Origin: Acuticoccus yangtzensis
GTDB lineage: Bacteria > Pseudomonadota > Alphaproteobacteria > Rhizobiales > Amorphaceae
Direction: 5' to 3'
NCBI RefSeq assembly: GCF_001927245.1
Contig: NZ_MJUX01000008.1
Coordinates: 1 to 64,000 of the forward strand
DNA: 64,000 nt
Shown here piece after piece: positions 53,616 through 63,064 of this stretch (position 1 is its first letter; each line of letters opens with the position of its first letter). The translations under genes were made by a program, and so were the position numbers. Under the pieces are notes generated by a model. The model saw only the letters and a list, made by a program, of their open reading frames with translations, did no database searches and was not told where the DNA came from.

Positions 53616-54983
53616 TCAAGCGTGCTCGAAACCGCGCATCAGGTCCCAGTCGGTCACCGTGCGGTCGCTGACCTCGATCTCCCATCGCGCGGCGCGCACA
53701 TAATGGTCGATCACGTCGTCCCCCATCGCCGCGCGCAGCATGGCCGAGCCGTCCAGCGCGTCGGCAGCCTCGCGCAACGTGCGCGGCACCTCCTTGGCCG
53801 GCTCACCGCGATAGATGTCGCCATGCCGCGGCGCACCGGGGTCGATGCCCTTCTCGATGCCGTCCAGCCCGGCCGCGAGCTGCGCCGCCAGCGCCAGATG
53901 CGGGTTGAGGTCCGCCCCGCCGATGCGGCACTCCACCCGCACCCCCTTGGTGCCCGCCCCGCAGACGCGGAAGGCCGCGGTGCGGTTGTCGGTGGACCAG
54001 ACGGCCTTGGTGGGCGCGAACAGACCCTCGGTGAACCGCTTGTAGCTGTTCACATAAGGCGCCATGAACGCGGTGATCTCCGACGAATGGGCGATGAGCC
54101 CGCCGAGATAGGCCCGCATGGTGGCCGACATGCCGAACGCGCCCGCCGGGTCGTAGAACGCCGGCCCGCCCTCCCCCAGCAGCGACTGGTGCACGTGTGA
54201 CGAGGACCCCGCCTTGTCCGTCGCATATTTGGCGATGAAGGTGATCGCCCGTCCGTGGGCGTGGGCGATCTCCTTGCAGGCGTTCTTCACGATCGCATGG
54301 TTGTCCGCCGTCTCCAGCGCAGGGGCGTAGCGGATGTTGATCTCGCTCTGCCCCACCTCCGCCTCGCCCTTGGTGCATTCGATCGGGATGCCCGCGCCGT
54401 AGAGGCCGTTGCGGATCGCCCGCATCACGTCGTCCTCCTTCGTGGTCCCGAAGATCTGGTAGTCGATGTTGTACCGCGCGCGGGGGGTGAGAGTGGCGTA
54501 GCGCCCGTCACGCAAGGCGTCGTAACCGGCCTCGAAGAGAAAGAATTCGAGCTCGGTCGCCATCATCGGGTCGAAGCCCATGGCGCGGGCCCGCGCGATC
54601 TGCCGCTGCAGCATGGTCCGCGGCGCATGCGGCGCCGGCGCGCCCGTAGCGGGGTCGACGATGTCGCAGATGACGAGTGCCGTCGCCGGAAGCCATGGGA
54701 CGCGGCGCAGCGTCGCAAGGTCGGGCCGGTGGGCGTAGTCGCCATAGCCCTTGTCCCAGGACGAGAAGGCGTAGCCCGGCACCGTGTACATCTCGAGGTC
54801 TGTCGCGAGGAGGTAATCGCACCCGTGCGTTTCGCCCTCGGCGACATGCTCGACGAAGTGGGCGGCGTGGAAGCGCTTGCCCATCAGCCGCCCCTGCATG
54901 TCGATCACGCCGGTCAGAACCGTGTCGATGGTGCCCGCGGCCACCTCGGCCTTCAGAGTGTCGAGCGTCAGATTGGCGGGCAT
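53616..54983 (-). CDS. Glutamine synthetase family ligase (PuuA-like)
   Basis: ATP-dependent ligase of 455 residues. The catalytic core is seen in MMATELEFFLFE (metal-binding Glu), GEAEVGQSEINIRYAPALE, GSSSHVHQSL, NSYKRFTEGLFAPT and RVECRIGGADLNPHLALAA. The sequence is of the type that glutamylates amines (gamma-glutamylputrescine synthetase and relatives) rather than the GlnA type; substrate not provable. No adenylylation Tyr segment of GlnA is evident. Start MPANLTLDTLK. It is divergent from the second RTX-like gene with 258 bp between. Confidence 0.9.
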   Translation of the reverse strand: MPANLTLDTLKAEVAAGTIDTVLTGVIDMQGRLMGKRFHAAHFVEHVAEGETHGCDYLLATDLEMYTVPGYAFSSWDKGYGDYAHRPDLATLRRVPWLPATALVICDIVDPATGAPAPHAPRTMLQRQIARARAMGFDPMMATELEFFLFEAGYDALRDGRYATLTPRARYNIDYQIFGTTKEDDVMRAIRNGLYGAGIPIECTKGEAEVGQSEINIRYAPALETADNHAIVKNACKEIAHAHGRAITFIAKYATDKAGSSSHVHQSLLGEGGPAFYDPAGAFGMSATMRAYLGGLIAHSSEITAFMAPYVNSYKRFTEGLFAPTKAVWSTDNRTAAFRVCGAGTKGVRVECRIGGADLNPHLALAAQLAAGLDGIEKGIDPGAPRHGDIYRGEPAKEVPRTLREAADALDGSAMLRAAMGDDVIDHYVRAARWEIEVSDRTVTDWDLMRGFEHA

Positions 54984-55241
54984 TGTGTCGAGTCCAGGTC
55001 AGGCGGAAGCGCTAGCGCGGGAGGGGCCGGGCGGCCAGCGCTATCGTGCCGGGGCGGGCAGCGCATCTCAAGCGGACAATGATCGGCACGCCTCCGGCGT
55101 TAACCACGACCTCCGATTGCCGACCTTGAGTGCGGCTGCAATATAGCTTTAGGTTTTGCAACAGATAAGTTTTACAATTATTGTAGGAGCTACGCGCAAA
55201 GAAATTAATTATGTCACCCGCGCCCGTTCGTGAGGAAGCAT

Positions 55242-56399
55242 ATGAGAATTATCCGCAACAACAGGGTTTCAACCGTTAATTTTGGGATCGACGAGTTGTC
55301 GGTCATCACCAACCCCACCACCGTGAGTACGACAGACGACTCGCCGGCGGTCCGGGTGGTGGCAGGCAACCCGCTGGTGATGGTCAACGGCGAGGCGATT
55401 TCAGGCGACGGCAACGGCGTGGAATTGAACGGCGGTGATAGGCTGATCGTCACCGGAACCGTGCAGGGCGGGGAAGCCGGTGTCGCCGCGGGCCGCCACG
55501 CCAACACGGTCTTCAACACCCTCAACGGGACGATCATCGGCGACGAAGTCGGCGTCCGGTTCGACACCAGGCCCGGAGGCGACAACCTTCTTCTCAATGC
55601 CGGCAACATCGTCACCGGCACCGCAAACGGCGTCATCGACGGCGCCGAGGGCAGCAACCAGACCCTGAGGATCGTGAACTCGGGGACGATCGGCGGAACG
55701 ACCGCGCTCAACGCAGGCGACGATGTCTATGTCGGCCTCGCCCGCGGGACGGCGACGGTGGAGGGCGGCGCCGGCGCCGACCTTCTCGTCGGATCGCTGG
55801 CGGGCGACAGTCTCGCCGGGGGTGACGGGGCGGACCGCCTGTTCGGCCGCTTCGGCGCCGACGCCATTGCCGACGGCGAGACGGGGGACCAGAGCAACGA
55901 CCTCCTGAACGGCGGAAGCGGCAACGACACGCTGACCGCCGGAACCGGCATCGACACGTTGAACGGCGGGCTCGGCGACGACCTTCTGCTGGGCTCCTCA
56001 CCCGAGGCGCCGGGCATCGCGCTGGCCGATGGCGGTGCGGGTGCCGACACCTTCCACTTCACCGCCGGGATCAGCGAGCTTTATGGCCGCAGCGGCGCGG
56101 ACACGTTCACGCTCGGCAGCGGCATCCACCGGGTGGATACGGGCGGCGGGGCGGACACGGTGATCATCGAAGGGCCGGACGCGCTCACCGGCACCGCGGC
56201 CATCACTCTGACGGGCCTCAGCCGTTTCGACACGGTGGATATCAGCAATTACGCCGTGGCCAACCTCGCCGCGCTGCTGGCGCAGAACGGCACGCAGGCC
56301 GGGGGCGACTTCGTGCTCGACCTCACCGGCGACGGATCGGCGGTGCTGACCTTCGAGGACATGGACATCGGCGACGTGGCCGAAACATTGATCGCCTGA
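55242..56399 (+). CDS. Second RTX-like calcium-binding protein (385 aa)
   Basis: Protein of 385 residues with an N-terminal beta-helix-like part (about 30-170, short valine/glycine-rich turns) and RTX repeats (about 170-280) such as GGAGADLLVGS, GGDGADRLFG and GGSGNDTLTAG. The C-terminal part is hydrophobic with LTFEDMDIGDVAETLIA, an end similar in style to the 870 aa protein and suited to type I export. No signal peptide. GAGGAAG precedes the ATG; a GTG 12 bases earlier is possible. Upstream 200 bp are AT-rich for this genome (e.g. TTTACAATTATTG) and may be a promoter. No exporter genes are near. Confidence 0.85.
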   Translation: MRIIRNNRVSTVNFGIDELSVITNPTTVSTTDDSPAVRVVAGNPLVMVNGEAISGDGNGVELNGGDRLIVTGTVQGGEAGVAAGRHANTVFNTLNGTIIGDEVGVRFDTRPGGDNLLLNAGNIVTGTANGVIDGAEGSNQTLRIVNSGTIGGTTALNAGDDVYVGLARGTATVEGGAGADLLVGSLAGDSLAGGDGADRLFGRFGADAIADGETGDQSNDLLNGGSGNDTLTAGTGIDTLNGGLGDDLLLGSSPEAPGIALADGGAGADTFHFTAGISELYGRSGADTFTLGSGIHRVDTGGGADTVIIEGPDALTGTAAITLTGLSRFDTVDISNYAVANLAALLAQNGTQAGGDFVLDLTGDGSAVLTFEDMDIGDVAETLIA

Positions 56400-56618
56400 C
56401 CCGCGGCAGGGTCGCCCCGCCCGCCCGGCGCGGTAGACCTGAGCTGCGGGCCACATCCGCCGGCCGGAGCGTTTCGCATGACGCTGTGGCCGGTGCGGGT
56501 GCGGCATGGGCCGCGCCGCCGTGGACAGCGGGGACGGGCGCGGCAAAATGCTGCCGGAGGGGTGCCCACCGTTTCCAGAATGTTCTATGTAGAGTTTCAT
56601 GCGAATCGGATTGCTGTC

Positions 56619-58946
56619 ATGGTGAACACCGTCCGCCAGAGTGCGCCCCCCGTGTCGATCTCGGAGCGTGCGGCGCGGGCGTCGCGCCCTCAACCCACCT
56701 ACCTCGCCGCGCTCAATCCCGAGCAGCGCCGCGCGGTCGAGGCGATCGACGGTCCCGTTCTGGTGCTCGCCGGCGCCGGAACCGGGAAGACGCGCGTCCT
56801 CACCACGCGCATCGCCCACATTCTGGCGCTGGGCCGCGCGCGTCCGTCCGAAATCCTCGCAGTCACCTTCACCAACAAGGCCGCGCGGGAGATGAAGCAG
56901 CGCATCGCCGCGGTGATCGGCGGGCAGGCCGAGGGTATGCCCTGGCTCGGCACCTTCCACGCCATCGGCACCCGCATCCTGCGCCGCCATGCCGAACTCG
57001 TCGGCCTCAATCCGGACTTCACAATTCTCGACACGGACGATCAGATCCGCCTCGCCAAGCAGATCCTGTCGGCCGAGAACATCGACGAGAAGCGCTGGCC
57101 GCCGCGCCAGATGCTGAACATGATCGACGGGTGGAAGAACCGCGGCCTGACCCCGGCCGAGGTGCCGAAGGGCGAAGGCTCGTGGTTCGCGAACGGCAAG
57201 GGCGAAAAGCTCTACGGCCTCTATCAGGAGAGGCTGAAGTCGCTCAACGCGGCCGATTTCGGCGATCTGCTGCTCGAACCCATCCGCCTCTTCCGCGCCA
57301 ATCCGGACGTTCTGGAAAGCTATCAGGCCCGCTGGCGCTTCATGCTGGTGGACGAGTATCAGGACACCAACGTCGCGCAATATCTGTGGCTGCGGCTTCT
57401 GGCGCAGAACAACAAGAACCTGTGCGTGGTGGGCGACGACGATCAGTCGATCTACGGCTGGCGCGGCGCCGAGGTGGACAACATCCTGCGCTTCGAGACC
57501 GATTTTCCCGGTGCCGTGGTGGTGCGGCTGGAACGCAATTACCGCTCCACCAGCCACATCCTGGCCGCCGCCTCGCACCTCATCGCCCACAACGAGGGAC
57601 GGCTCGGCAAGACACTCTTCACCGATCTAGTCCACCCGGACGAGACGCCGATCACCGTCGCCTCCTCCTGGGATAGCGAGGAAGAGGCGCGCGCCATCAA
57701 CGGCGAGATCGAGAGCCTCCACAAAAAGGGCGTGTCGCTGGACGAGATCGCGATCCTGTCGCGCACCACGGCGCAGATGCGCGCCTTCGAGGACCGGTTC
57801 GTGACCGCCGGAACGCCCTACCGCGTCATCGGCGGGCCGAAATTCTACGAGCGCAAGGAGATCCGCGACGCGCTGGCCTTCTTCCGCTGCGTCGTCCAGC
57901 CGTCCTTCGACCTCGCCTTCGAGCGGATCGTCAACGTTCCGGCCCGCGGCGTCGGCCAGCAGAGCGTGCAGCGGATCATGACCACGGCGCGCGACCGCGA
58001 GGTTCCGCTGATGGTCGCCGTCGCCGACATGCTGACGACGGACGAGCTGAAGGGCAAGGCGCGCACGGGCCTCATGCAACTGATGGCCTCGTTCGCGCGC
58101 TGGCGCTCCCAGCTCGGCACGCTGCCTCACACGGAGCTTTGCGAGATCATCCTCGAGGAATCCGGCTACACCGACATGCTGAAGGCCGACCGTTCGGCCG
58201 ACGCGCCGGGGCGGCTCGAAAACCTCAAGGAGCTGATCCGCTCCATGGAGGATTTCGACGACCTCCCCGCCTTCCTCGAGCACGTCTCCCTGGTGACCGA
58301 CGCGCAGGGCGAGACCGAGGGCGAGGCCGTCACCTTGATGACCCTTCACGCCGCGAAAGGCCTGGAATTCGACGTCGTCTTCCTGCCCGGCTGGGAGGAA
58401 GGGCTCTTCCCGTCGATGCGGGCGATGGACGAGAGCGGCCAGGCGGGCTTGGAGGAAGAGCGGCGCCTCGCCTATGTCGGCATTACGCGGGCGCGCAAGG
58501 AGTGCTTCATCTGGTTCGCGCTCAACCGGCGCATCCACGGCATGTGGCAGGCCGGCTCACCGTCCCGCTTCATCGACGAGCTTCCGGCGGACAACGTCGC
58601 GGTGCGCGAGGAGGCCGGGTATGGCGGCATCGGCGGCTACGGCGCCTCGCGGTTCGACAAGGTGGAGACCTTCAACTCCACCTACCACACGCCCGGCTGG
58701 GAACGGGCGCAGCGCCGCCGCGAGGACGTGCCCCGCCGCGAGCGCCGCCTGCCGCTGACGATCGAGGGCGAACTCGTCGCCAAGTCGGTGTCGGACGGTC
58801 CGGCCGCCTACGCGGTGGGCGACAGGGTCTTCCACCAGAAGTTCGGCAACGGCGACGTCGCCTATGTCGAGGGCAACAAGCTGACCGTGAATTTCGACAA
58901 GGCGGGGCAGAAGCGGGTGATCGATTCCTTCGTGAGCCGCGCTTGA
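56619..58946 (+). CDS. uvrD: UvrD/PcrA-type DNA helicase
   Basis: Superfamily 1 helicase of 775 residues unwinding DNA 3' to 5' in repair and replication restart. Motif I AGAGTGKTR (51-59), motif II VDEYQDTN, motif III VGDDDQSIYGWRGAE, motif V TLHAAKGLEFDVVFL and motif VI EERRLAYVGITRARKE are all intact. The C-terminus has a KOW-like region (VGDRVFHQKFGNGDVAYVEG). Which ATG starts it is unsure: 56619 (MVNTVRQSAPP) is taken, 56580 is in frame and upstream frames look non-coding; neither has a strong ribosome binding site. A palindrome AGAATGTTCT lies just upstream. Confidence 0.94.
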   Translation: MVNTVRQSAPPVSISERAARASRPQPTYLAALNPEQRRAVEAIDGPVLVLAGAGTGKTRVLTTRIAHILALGRARPSEILAVTFTNKAAREMKQRIAAVIGGQAEGMPWLGTFHAIGTRILRRHAELVGLNPDFTILDTDDQIRLAKQILSAENIDEKRWPPRQMLNMIDGWKNRGLTPAEVPKGEGSWFANGKGEKLYGLYQERLKSLNAADFGDLLLEPIRLFRANPDVLESYQARWRFMLVDEYQDTNVAQYLWLRLLAQNNKNLCVVGDDDQSIYGWRGAEVDNILRFETDFPGAVVVRLERNYRSTSHILAAASHLIAHNEGRLGKTLFTDLVHPDETPITVASSWDSEEEARAINGEIESLHKKGVSLDEIAILSRTTAQMRAFEDRFVTAGTPYRVIGGPKFYERKEIRDALAFFRCVVQPSFDLAFERIVNVPARGVGQQSVQRIMTTARDREVPLMVAVADMLTTDELKGKARTGLMQLMASFARWRSQLGTLPHTELCEIILEESGYTDMLKADRSADAPGRLENLKELIRSMEDFDDLPAFLEHVSLVTDAQGETEGEAVTLMTLHAAKGLEFDVVFLPGWEEGLFPSMRAMDESGQAGLEEERRLAYVGITRARKECFIWFALNRRIHGMWQAGSPSRFIDELPADNVAVREEAGYGGIGGYGASRFDKVETFNSTYHTPGWERAQRRREDVPRRERRLPLTIEGELVAKSVSDGPAAYAVGDRVFHQKFGNGDVAYVEGNKLTVNFDKAGQKRVIDSFVSRA

Positions 58947-59108
58947 GGCGGGCGGCATCGTATGAACGCCGGAGAGAAGTCTTCCCCGGAGGCTGTGCGG
59001 CGATCCAAAGTGGCGCTACGAACGACGCATGACACGCGACGTGACCATTCCCTTCCCTGACGGCGAGGATCGCCCGGCCCTCCGGCACGACGACGCGGGC
59101 GCAGCGCG

Positions 59109-60452
59109 ATGACCGACAGCGTGACCGCGTCCGACGTCGCATCGCTGGCGAGCGGCCATGACGATCCGCTGATCTTCCAGCGCATCCTGTCCTCGATGCG
59201 CGACGGCGTCATCTCCATCGGGCTCGAGGGTGAGATCATCACCTTCAACGAGGCGGCCGGGCGCATTCTCGGCAAGGACCCGGCGGAGGTTCTGGGCCAG
59301 CCATTCGCCGAGGTTTTCCTGCTGGACGAAGCGTTCGACGCCTTCAACGAGGTCGTCTTCAAGGCGGTCTACGAGGCGGAGCTGACCCATTCGGTCGAGG
59401 TCATGCTGGAGCGGGACGGCGAGGTGCTGGACCTCATGGTGTCGTCCAGCCTTCTGACGCGCGAGGACGGGGGCGAGAAGCGGCGGCTCGGCGTCGTCGT
59501 GGTGGTGACCGACATCACCGAGGAGCGCAAGCGGCGCAAAATCAAGGCGCTGTTCGGCGCCTACGTGGACCCGCGCATCGTCGAGCGCATCCTGACGAGT
59601 TCGGAGGCCGAGCGGTCGCGGCGCGAGGACATGACGATCTCGTTCGTCGACATGCGCGACTTCACCGGCTGGTCGGAACGTCTGGCGCCGCGCCAGCTCG
59701 TCGACCTGCTCAACCGCTTCCTGGGCGCGGTGACGGAGCCGGTGGCGGCGTCCGGCGGGATCACCGACAAATATATCGGCGATTCGGCGATGGCGGTGTG
59801 GGGTGCGCCGTTCACCGACCCGGCAACGCAGGCGCGCGACGCGTGCAACGCTGCGCTCGGCCAGATCGCCGCGCTGGCCCCGCTGCGGGCGGCGCTGGCG
59901 ACGGACGGCATCCCCGGCGCCGAGCGGCTGGACGCGGTGGTGGGGATCGCCACGGGCGACGTGTTGTCGGGCGACATCGGCCCGCTGGCGAGCCGCAACT
60001 ACACCGTCATCGGCAATGCGGTGAACTTCGCGGCGCGTCTGCAGGAGGCGGCGAAGATGTACGGCCAGCCGATCCTCCTCACGGCGGAGACGGCGGCGCT
60101 GGCGGGCGAGGCGATGGTGACGCGCGAGATCGACCGCATCACGGTCCGCGGGAGCGACACGCCGGTGACGGTGCACGCCCTTCTCGGCCGCGCCGGCGAG
60201 GTGGATGCGCAGCGGATCGACTTCGCGGCGCGTTATCAGGACGCCATCGCCGCGCTCAGGCTGCGGGACTGGGACCGTGCCGAGGCGGGGCTCACCGCGC
60301 TCATCACCGAAGCGCCGGACGACATTCCGGTGCGGCTGATGCTGGCGCGTCTCACAGCGCTCGCAGCCGACCCTCCCGGCGAGGACTGGGACGGCGTGTG
60401 GCGCGGCGCCTCCCGCGCCTCCGCCGCCGGCCCCGCCAAGTCGATGCGCTGA
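59109..60452 (+). CDS. PAS-domain class III adenylate/guanylate cyclase
   Basis: Cyclic-nucleotide synthase of 447 residues. The N-terminal PAS domain (about 25-135, GEIITFNEAAGRILG and VVVTDITEERKR) precedes the cyclase domain (about 165-350). Metal-binding aspartates are Asp181 in FVDMRDFTGW and Asp225 in ITDKYIGDSAMAVWG; Lys221 is in the same segment; the transition-state region is YTVIGNAVNFAARLQ. All are consistent with activity, most likely producing cAMP. A C-terminal helical segment (about 365-430, TPR-like) follows. Soluble; the PAS ligand is unknown. Convergent with the SpoIIE gene. Confidence 0.92.
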   Translation: MTDSVTASDVASLASGHDDPLIFQRILSSMRDGVISIGLEGEIITFNEAAGRILGKDPAEVLGQPFAEVFLLDEAFDAFNEVVFKAVYEAELTHSVEVMLERDGEVLDLMVSSSLLTREDGGEKRRLGVVVVVTDITEERKRRKIKALFGAYVDPRIVERILTSSEAERSRREDMTISFVDMRDFTGWSERLAPRQLVDLLNRFLGAVTEPVAASGGITDKYIGDSAMAVWGAPFTDPATQARDACNAALGQIAALAPLRAALATDGIPGAERLDAVVGIATGDVLSGDIGPLASRNYTVIGNAVNFAARLQEAAKMYGQPILLTAETAALAGEAMVTREIDRITVRGSDTPVTVHALLGRAGEVDAQRIDFAARYQDAIAALRLRDWDRAEAGLTALITEAPDDIPVRLMLARLTALAADPPGEDWDGVWRGASRASAAGPAKSMR

Positions 60453-60946
60453 GGGGGGCGCGGCGCCCATCACGACGGCCCCTTGCCCGCCCCGCCCGCT
60501 CCGCTTCACGCTCGACCCGTCAACCACTCACGCCACTTGCCGCCAGCCCGTGCACCCTTGCGAGACACCCACGCCTGATTGCGAGGCGCCCGCGCCCGGC
60601 TGCAAAGCGCCTACGCCCCGCAGCGACAGGCCATGCGCCCCATCCGCGACCCGCACACGCCGCGTTACCACCCGCATACGCCCCATTGCGCCCCTCCCAC
60701 GCCCTGTTGCGAGGCGCTCACGCATCTCGGGCCCGCGCTGCCTGATCGCTGGAGCCGTCCGTCGCGCAAATTCTGGGGCCGGGCCGTGGTGCGCCGTCAA
60801 GGAGCCGGAGGCCCGCTTTAGCGGCTTGTCCTTGACGGGGCGCCGCGGCTCGGCCACGGGATGCAGCGTGACGGGCGGAACCGGCGATCAGGCCATCCCC
60901 CCTGATCGCTGGTGGGTCCCGAGCCCGCCGGAGGCTGCAGCGGTCC
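60453..60946. other. Convergent gap filled by repeats
   Basis: 494 bases between convergent genes contain no gene. About 210 bp are the 21 bp array (60528-60737) and the rest of the right half is copy 2 of the dispersed element (60741-60954). The left 75 bases show no feature. Confidence 0.6.
60528..60737. repeat. Degenerate 21-22 bp tandem array
   Basis: About ten units of 21-22 bp. Best preserved are CACGCCTGATTGCGAGGCGC (60570-60589) and CACGCCCTGTTGCGAGGCGC (60698-60717), differing at about three of 20 bases; other units share CACGCC or ACGCCCC at the start and GCGA or GCGC later, with a drift of two bases across the array. Both strands read as seven-residue repeats (e.g. PTPDCEA), but with stop codons and no ribosome binding site, so I do not call a gene. 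It ends three bases before copy 2 of the dispersed element. Confidence 0.6.
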
Positions 60947-60954
60947 CTACCCGC
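60741..60954 (-). repeat. Dispersed structured element, copy 2
   Basis: The 214 bp counterpart of 22616-22820, inverted. Its GCGGGTAG start (complement of 60947-60954) includes the stop codon TAG of the SpoIIE gene. Hairpin arms: CGATCAGG (60885-60892) with CCTGATCG (60901-60908), and GTCAAGGA (60796-60803) with TCCTTGAC (60829-60836) enclosing CCGC/GCGG (60813-60816, 60821-60824). The end GGCTCCAGCGATCAGG is shared in full. In both copies the element points away from the gene whose stop it abuts, so orientation relative to that gene is conserved. Confidence 0.75.
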
Positions 60955-63064
60955 GACCCGTGAACCGGAGCGTGACGCAGGTGAGGTCGTCGGCGCGTTC
61001 GGCCTCGCCCTCGAAGGCGATGACGGCGTCGCGCACCACGGCGTTGAGGTCCTGGTTGTGCCCGGCCCCGGCGGCGACGGCCTGGAGGCGCGCGTCGCCG
61101 AAGGCTTCCTCCGAGGCGTTGAAGGCCTCGGTCACGCCGTCGGTGAACATGAAGAGCCGCGTTCCGGGAGCGAGGCGGCAGGTCATCTCCTCGAACTCCA
61201 GCCCCTCGATGACGGCGAGGGCGGGGTCGCGCGCGGCGGGAAGCTCGGCCACGGTTCCGGGCTCGGGGCCGAGAAGCAGCGGCGGATTATGGCCCGCATT
61301 GGCGTAGCGCATCTCGGACGTTTCGAGGTCGATGATGCCGTGGAACAGCGTCACGAACATCATCTGGTCGTTCTCTGCGGCGAGGAAGTCGTTGACGTCG
61401 CGCAGGGTTTCGGCGGGCGCGGTCCCGGTGAGGGCCGTCGCCTTGATGAGCGTGCGGGTGATCGCCATGAAGAGCGCGGCGGCGACACCCTTGCCCGACA
61501 CGTCGGCGACGACGACTCCGAGGTGGCGCTCGTCGACCATGAAGAAGTCGAAGAAGTCGCCGCCGACCTCCTTGGCGGGCTCCATGAAGCCTTCGACGGT
61601 GAAGGCGGGGTGCGGCGGCAGAGGCTTGGGCAGGAAGGAGAGCTGCAATTCGCGCGCGATCTCCAGCTCCTGCTCCAGACCGGCGAGGCGGGCACGGGTG
61701 ATGATCGCGGCCTGAAGCTCGGCGATCAGCTCCGTCAGGCGCTGGTGCTGGGCGGAGATGCGGTGCGACATGCGCGACAGCACCTCGGTGAGCATCTGCA
61801 GCTCTTCGTTGGGGCGGGCGGCGGCCCCGGCGGCGGGGACGGGCTCCACCGCGGCGGGCGCGTCGGGGTCGGAGATGATGGCGCGCAGGTCCGCCTGGAT
61901 CGCTTGTTGGCCTTCGGGGTCGAGCGTCCCGGCGAGGCGTTCGAGCTGGCGTTTGATGACGCGCTCCTGGCGGCGGCGCTGGCGGGCGATGCGCTCCTCC
62001 TGCTCCACCAGGCGCAGCGCGTTGCCGCGGAACACCAGAAGCGCCTCGCCGATGCGGCGGATCTCGCCCGACCCGCCGATGGTGGGGAGTTCGTTGAGGT
62101 CGCCTTTGGACAGCGCGCTGAGGGTGCCGATCGCAGTCTCGAGCGGGGCGAAGGCGCGGCGCAGGAAGACGTAGAGCGCGCCGATGAGCACGAGACCGGC
62201 GACGGCGATGGCGGCGATACCGGTCTGCTCCAGGCCGCGGCTCGCCGACAGGCTCAGCGTCGCGTCCCGCAGGGTGACGAGCTGCCCGGCGGGCGGGCCG
62301 CCGAGGTCGGGCACGGGGACGCCCGCGGCGAAATAGAGCCGGTCACCGAGGGCGATGATCTCGGCATCGGCGGTGCGGTGCGGCAGAGCGGGGTCGGCGG
62401 CGTCGTAGAGGGCGGGGTCGGTGCCGGTCACCATGCGGCCGCGCAGGGAGACGAGGTAGCTCGGCTCGCCGAGGCGGGTGCTGAGGTCTTCCAGCACGGT
62501 CAAAGCATCGACCATCAGCGCGACGATGACGGGCGGGCCGCTGCCGCGCGCGGCGACGCTGCTGCCGACGACGACGTAGCGCGTGGACGTCTCCTGCCGC
62601 AGTCCGCCGGGTGCGCCGGCTTCGGCGGGATCGGTCCCGGCGGTGCCAGAGGCCACCGCGTCGCCCAGTTCCTGCATCGCGGCGAGTTCGGTCGGGCCGA
62701 AGATGGGGCGCGTGCGGAAGGTCGGCACGTTGGAGGCGAGGATGTCGCCGTCGATGGAGAGGAGCTGCACCGTTTCGCCGCCGGTGAGGAGGTCGGCGGA
62801 TTCGGCGACCACCTTCTCCATCGCGTCGGCGGCGGCGGAGGGGGCGCTGCTGACGCGCAAGGCGAAGAGGTCGGCCTGAGCGCTGAGATCCTCGGCACGG
62901 TCGGCGACGAGACTTTCCCAAAGCGATTGCTGCCCGGCGATGGCGATGTCGGCGAGCTGCGCCTCGGTCTGGCGGGTGCGCAGGGATCCGAGGGCGATGA
63001 GGGCGGCCACCATCAGCACCAGCGCCAAGGAGAGGAGAAGGGTGATGCGGTTGCGCAGGAGCAT
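60947..63064 (-). CDS. SpoIIE-type PP2C serine phosphatase with HAMP and membrane sensor
   Basis: Membrane-bound PPM phosphatase of 705 residues. N-terminal signal-anchor (about 8-28), a periplasmic sensor region (about 30-285), a second span (about 290-312), a HAMP-like region (about 312-365), an extended coiled-coil, then a SpoIIE-like phosphatase domain (about 515-705) with EVGGDFFDFF (metal site), VVVADVSGKGVAAALFM, GRNPPLLL-like AGHNPPLLL, and FMFTDGVTEAFN. Such proteins dephosphorylate anti-sigma antagonists in partner-switching or act in other signalling. ATG 63064 abuts the MFS gene stop in the form TGATG; a second ATG at 63076 is possible. Its stop lies inside copy 2 of the element. 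Confidence 0.9.
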   Translation of the reverse strand: MLLRNRITLLLSLALVLMVAALIALGSLRTRQTEAQLADIAIAGQQSLWESLVADRAEDLSAQADLFALRVSSAPSAAADAMEKVVAESADLLTGGETVQLLSIDGDILASNVPTFRTRPIFGPTELAAMQELGDAVASGTAGTDPAEAGAPGGLRQETSTRYVVVGSSVAARGSGPPVIVALMVDALTVLEDLSTRLGEPSYLVSLRGRMVTGTDPALYDAADPALPHRTADAEIIALGDRLYFAAGVPVPDLGGPPAGQLVTLRDATLSLSASRGLEQTGIAAIAVAGLVLIGALYVFLRRAFAPLETAIGTLSALSKGDLNELPTIGGSGEIRRIGEALLVFRGNALRLVEQEERIARQRRRQERVIKRQLERLAGTLDPEGQQAIQADLRAIISDPDAPAAVEPVPAAGAAARPNEELQMLTEVLSRMSHRISAQHQRLTELIAELQAAIITRARLAGLEQELEIARELQLSFLPKPLPPHPAFTVEGFMEPAKEVGGDFFDFFMVDERHLGVVVADVSGKGVAAALFMAITRTLIKATALTGTAPAETLRDVNDFLAAENDQMMFVTLFHGIIDLETSEMRYANAGHNPPLLLGPEPGTVAELPAARDPALAVIEGLEFEEMTCRLAPGTRLFMFTDGVTEAFNASEEAFGDARLQAVAAGAGHNQDLNAVVRDAVIAFEGEAERADDLTCVTLRFTGRG

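Noticed and set aside
56570-56605. Possible SOS (LexA) box before uvrD
   Set aside because: The alphaproteobacterial box is GTTC-N7-GTTC; here GTTC is followed at the wrong spacing by GTTT. Only an AGAATGTTCT palindrome remains, unassigned.
60550-60963. Cys/Pro heptad-repeat protein coded by the 21 bp array
   Set aside because: The frame follows from the repeat period; no ribosome binding site, repeats decay, and it runs into element copy 2 and the opposite gene's end.
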